64,000 nucleotides of DNA from Gracilibacillus salitolerans (GTDB taxonomy: Bacteria; Bacillota; Bacilli; Bacillales; Amphibacillaceae). This document shows positions 62,660-64,000 of the stretch, piece by piece (within the stretch, counting starts at the first letter, position 1; each line of letters begins with the position of its first letter). The notes below the pieces were generated by a model that was not told where the DNA came from, did no database searches, and saw nothing but the letters and a program-made list of their open reading frames with translations. The DNA lies in contig NZ_CP045915.1 of assembly GCF_009650095.1 (NCBI RefSeq), forward strand, positions 682,001 to 746,000, read 5' to 3'. Position numbers and translations under genes: made by a program.

Positions 62660-62675
62660 AGTGATTTTTATCACT
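62660..62675 (-). promoter_or_regulatory. Fnr/CRP-type site upstream of nrdD
   Basis: AGTGA-TTTTTA-TCACT has the GTGA-N6-TCAC core used by Bacillus Fnr. It lies next to the NrdR box before an anaerobic reductase. Confidence 0.55.
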
Positions 62676-62695
62676 AAATACAGTTTCAGGTAGAT

Positions 62696-62843
62696 ACTGC
62701 AAACAAATACGAAAAGTTGCAAATAAAAAGCCAGAGTTGCAAATAAATACGGAAAGTTGCAAATAAAAAGTCAGAGCTGCAAATAAATCCGAAAAGTTGC
62801 AAATAAAAAGTCAGAGTTGCAAATAAACGGTGGAAGTTACAAC
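62696..62843. repeat. 20-bp tandem repeat array
   Basis: Eight units begin exactly every 20 bases (62696, 62716, 62736, 62756, 62776, 62796, 62816, 62836), each close to GTTGCAAATAAA. The unit ends alternate between AAGYCAGA and a CGRAAA-like form, giving a 40-base higher order. The array lies between the NERD gene and nrdD. Confidence 0.85.
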
Positions 62844-62896
62844 CCAAAATACTTGAGTTAAGAATAAATAATGAATAACAAAGGAAGAGCACATGA

Positions 62897-63856
62897 TTAG
62901 GGCCTTCCTTTATAGCTATTCAGTAAAAATCTTAAGTTATAAGTTTTATTTTTATTTCCCCCATAAGATTCCACTTCTAATTTTCTCAAAATACGTGATG
63001 CAGTGTAAATGGAGTCTAATAATAAAAACCATCTTGCTTGTTTATTGTTAATCGTGTATCCGAATAAAAAGACAAAATCAATCAAAGCAGGTAAGTGAGC
63101 ATTTTTATCTTTATAGCCACATTTACTACATTTCCAAGTACCATATGTCCATTTCATTACCTTCGGTTTACATTTTGGACAAAAGACACCTCTTTTCATA
63201 TTTCGAAGCACTTCTCTACTAGGTTGTAAAAAAGTAAGAGGTCGCTCTCGATGCATGCTCAGTAACTTTTTTCCTAATTGTAATAGTTGATTCCGATCTA
63301 ACCTAGGATCTGAAAATTTCCGAGTTAATTCTTTCAATCGAAAAAGTAGTTGTTGAACAGGAATCATGTCAGGATGCTCAAATGTGATATTTGCTCGATC
63401 ATAAGTGAAAATAACTAACGTGTAGATGGGGATGGATTCAAAACCGAGGTCTTCTAAAACTTTCCTGAGCTGTTCTTTTTGTGAATTTGCTTGAGAGAGA
63501 GGATGCTGGTACACTTTATCTTCCGATTCTTTCGATTGAATCAGTTGCTGTGCTTCGTTAACAGATAGTATTCCTCTTAAATGCTTTATTTCGGTAATTA
63601 AGAAAAAGGAACGGAATAAAAATAAGCCATCGATTTGGAAGTGGTGATTGCTTCTTTTAAGTCTAAGACCATATAAATCATAATGGGATGTAGTAGTAAT
63701 GAGGTCTATGAAGTAAGGTAAACTTTTCTCTCCAAGATAGCCGGCAAGTTCTCTGCCAAACGATTCGGAGATATCTTGAGGGATGTCGAGGTAACGTTCT
63801 TGCATCACTTCTAATTGCAGCAGTTGCTGTGTTTTTTGTGGAGGTCCAACGATCAA
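62897..63856 (-). CDS. NERD-domain protein with C-terminal zinc ribbon
   Basis: This protein of about 319 residues begins MIVGPPQKTQQLLQLEVMQE, the usual start of Bacillus NERD proteins. The nuclease-related domain shows GRELAGYLGEKSLPYFIDLI, HFQIDGLFLF and FFLITEIKHLRG (residues 30-100, Asp and E-x-K). A C-terminal zinc ribbon follows (CPKCKPKVMKW, CSKCGY). TTG 63856 is chosen because AAAGGAG lies 8 bases before it and the family starts there; an upstream TTG at 63892 would add an atypical head. It probably acts on nucleic acid, but the function is not established. Confidence 0.82.
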   Translation of the reverse strand: MIVGPPQKTQQLLQLEVMQERYLDIPQDISESFGRELAGYLGEKSLPYFIDLITTTSHYDLYGLRLKRSNHHFQIDGLFLFRSFFLITEIKHLRGILSVNEAQQLIQSKESEDKVYQHPLSQANSQKEQLRKVLEDLGFESIPIYTLVIFTYDRANITFEHPDMIPVQQLLFRLKELTRKFSDPRLDRNQLLQLGKKLLSMHRERPLTFLQPSREVLRNMKRGVFCPKCKPKVMKWTYGTWKCSKCGYKDKNAHLPALIDFVFLFGYTINNKQARWFLLLDSIYTASRILRKLEVESYGGNKNKTYNLRFLLNSYKGRP

Positions 63857-63935
63857 TAAATCATCTCCTTTCCGATTCATTATAACAAACAAGCCTCCTA
63901 TGGTATACTAATTTTGAAAAAGGAGTGTGCAATAT

Positions 63936-64000
63936 ATGGAAACAAAAAATCAACAATTTTTCCGTGAATTTAATGAAGCCTTTGTCAAAGGGAATAGTGA
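63936..64000 (+). CDS. SnoaL/NTF2-like protein (partial, runs off the window edge)
   Basis: ATG 63936 has AAAGGAG 9 bases upstream. Only 21 residues are visible, METKNQQFFREFNEAFVKGN, with the FF..FN.AF..G pattern that opens SnoaL/NTF2-like proteins of about 120 residues. The assignment is tentative. It is divergent from the NERD gene, and a TATACT-like -10 near 63904 may be its promoter. Confidence 0.5.
   Translation, partial: METKNQQFFREFNEAFVKGNS

Noticed and set aside
62529..62892. Two minus-strand frames rich in FICNLQL-like repeats
   Set aside because: They are translations of the 20-bp tandem repeat array and have no start signals.

Overview
The window comes from a low-G+C, endospore-forming Gram-positive of the family Bacillaceae. 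The evidence is AGGAGG-type ribosome binding sites with frequent GTG and TTG starts, a gerABC germination operon, a YheC/YheD spore-coat protein, SacB/LevB secreted fructan enzymes very like those of Bacillus subtilis, a BceAB-type ABC transporter and OpuC. The emphasis on sodium symporters and compatible-solute uptake suggests a salt-tolerant lineage of the Gracilibacillus/Virgibacillus/Oceanobacillus kind. That placement is inference. No rRNA, tRNA, CRISPR array or intact mobile element was seen.

Layout. 1-4.1 kb: edge of an RsbR-like gene, a manganese-catalase relic, two KGG stress-protein paralogues, a membrane protein and a YfmJ-like oxidoreductase. 4.2-11.8 kb (minus): a YesM-type sensor kinase, a YesN-type regulator and a sugar-binding lipoprotein upstream of sacB and levB, a sensing module next to levan synthesis and hydrolysis. 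12-13.5 kb: a class B sortase and its NPKTG substrate, both broken. 13.5-16.8 kb: gluconate permease and 6-phosphogluconate dehydrogenase, divergent from an RpiR regulator. 17-24 kb: cupin, chemoreceptor, spore-coat ATP-grasp protein, IS3 relic, DinB, VOC and AraC genes. 24-25.7 kb: bioY-bioB behind a BirA-type operator. 26-34.6 kb: a YHYH repeat protein, then two sodium:solute symporter loci around a LytS/LytTR two-component system. 34.6-35.3 kb: large palindromic repeats. 35.5-43 kb: EamA transporter, frameshifted DUF3231 gene, and gerABC with an extra small membrane protein. 43-51.8 kb: SDR oxidoreductase, amino-acid permease, LysE exporter, RNase HI-like protein, BceAB-like transporter and an EF-G-binding protein. 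52-60 kb: a TetR gene, opuC operon and CocE-type hydrolase, convergent with a CaiT-like BCCT carrier. 60-64 kb: nrdDG with NrdR and Fnr-type sites, a 20-bp tandem repeat array, a NERD protein and the start of a SnoaL-like gene.

Three themes stand out. First, gene decay is common: at least seven broken or relic genes, including remains of two different catalases. Second, two families of structured intergenic repeats recur, and their tails lie in or next to gene ends. Third, the TetR-opuC-hydrolase-BCCT cluster has matching palindromic operators before the regulator and before the transporter. It is the best candidate for an undescribed system and may import and hydrolyse an esterified or peptide-linked osmolyte.
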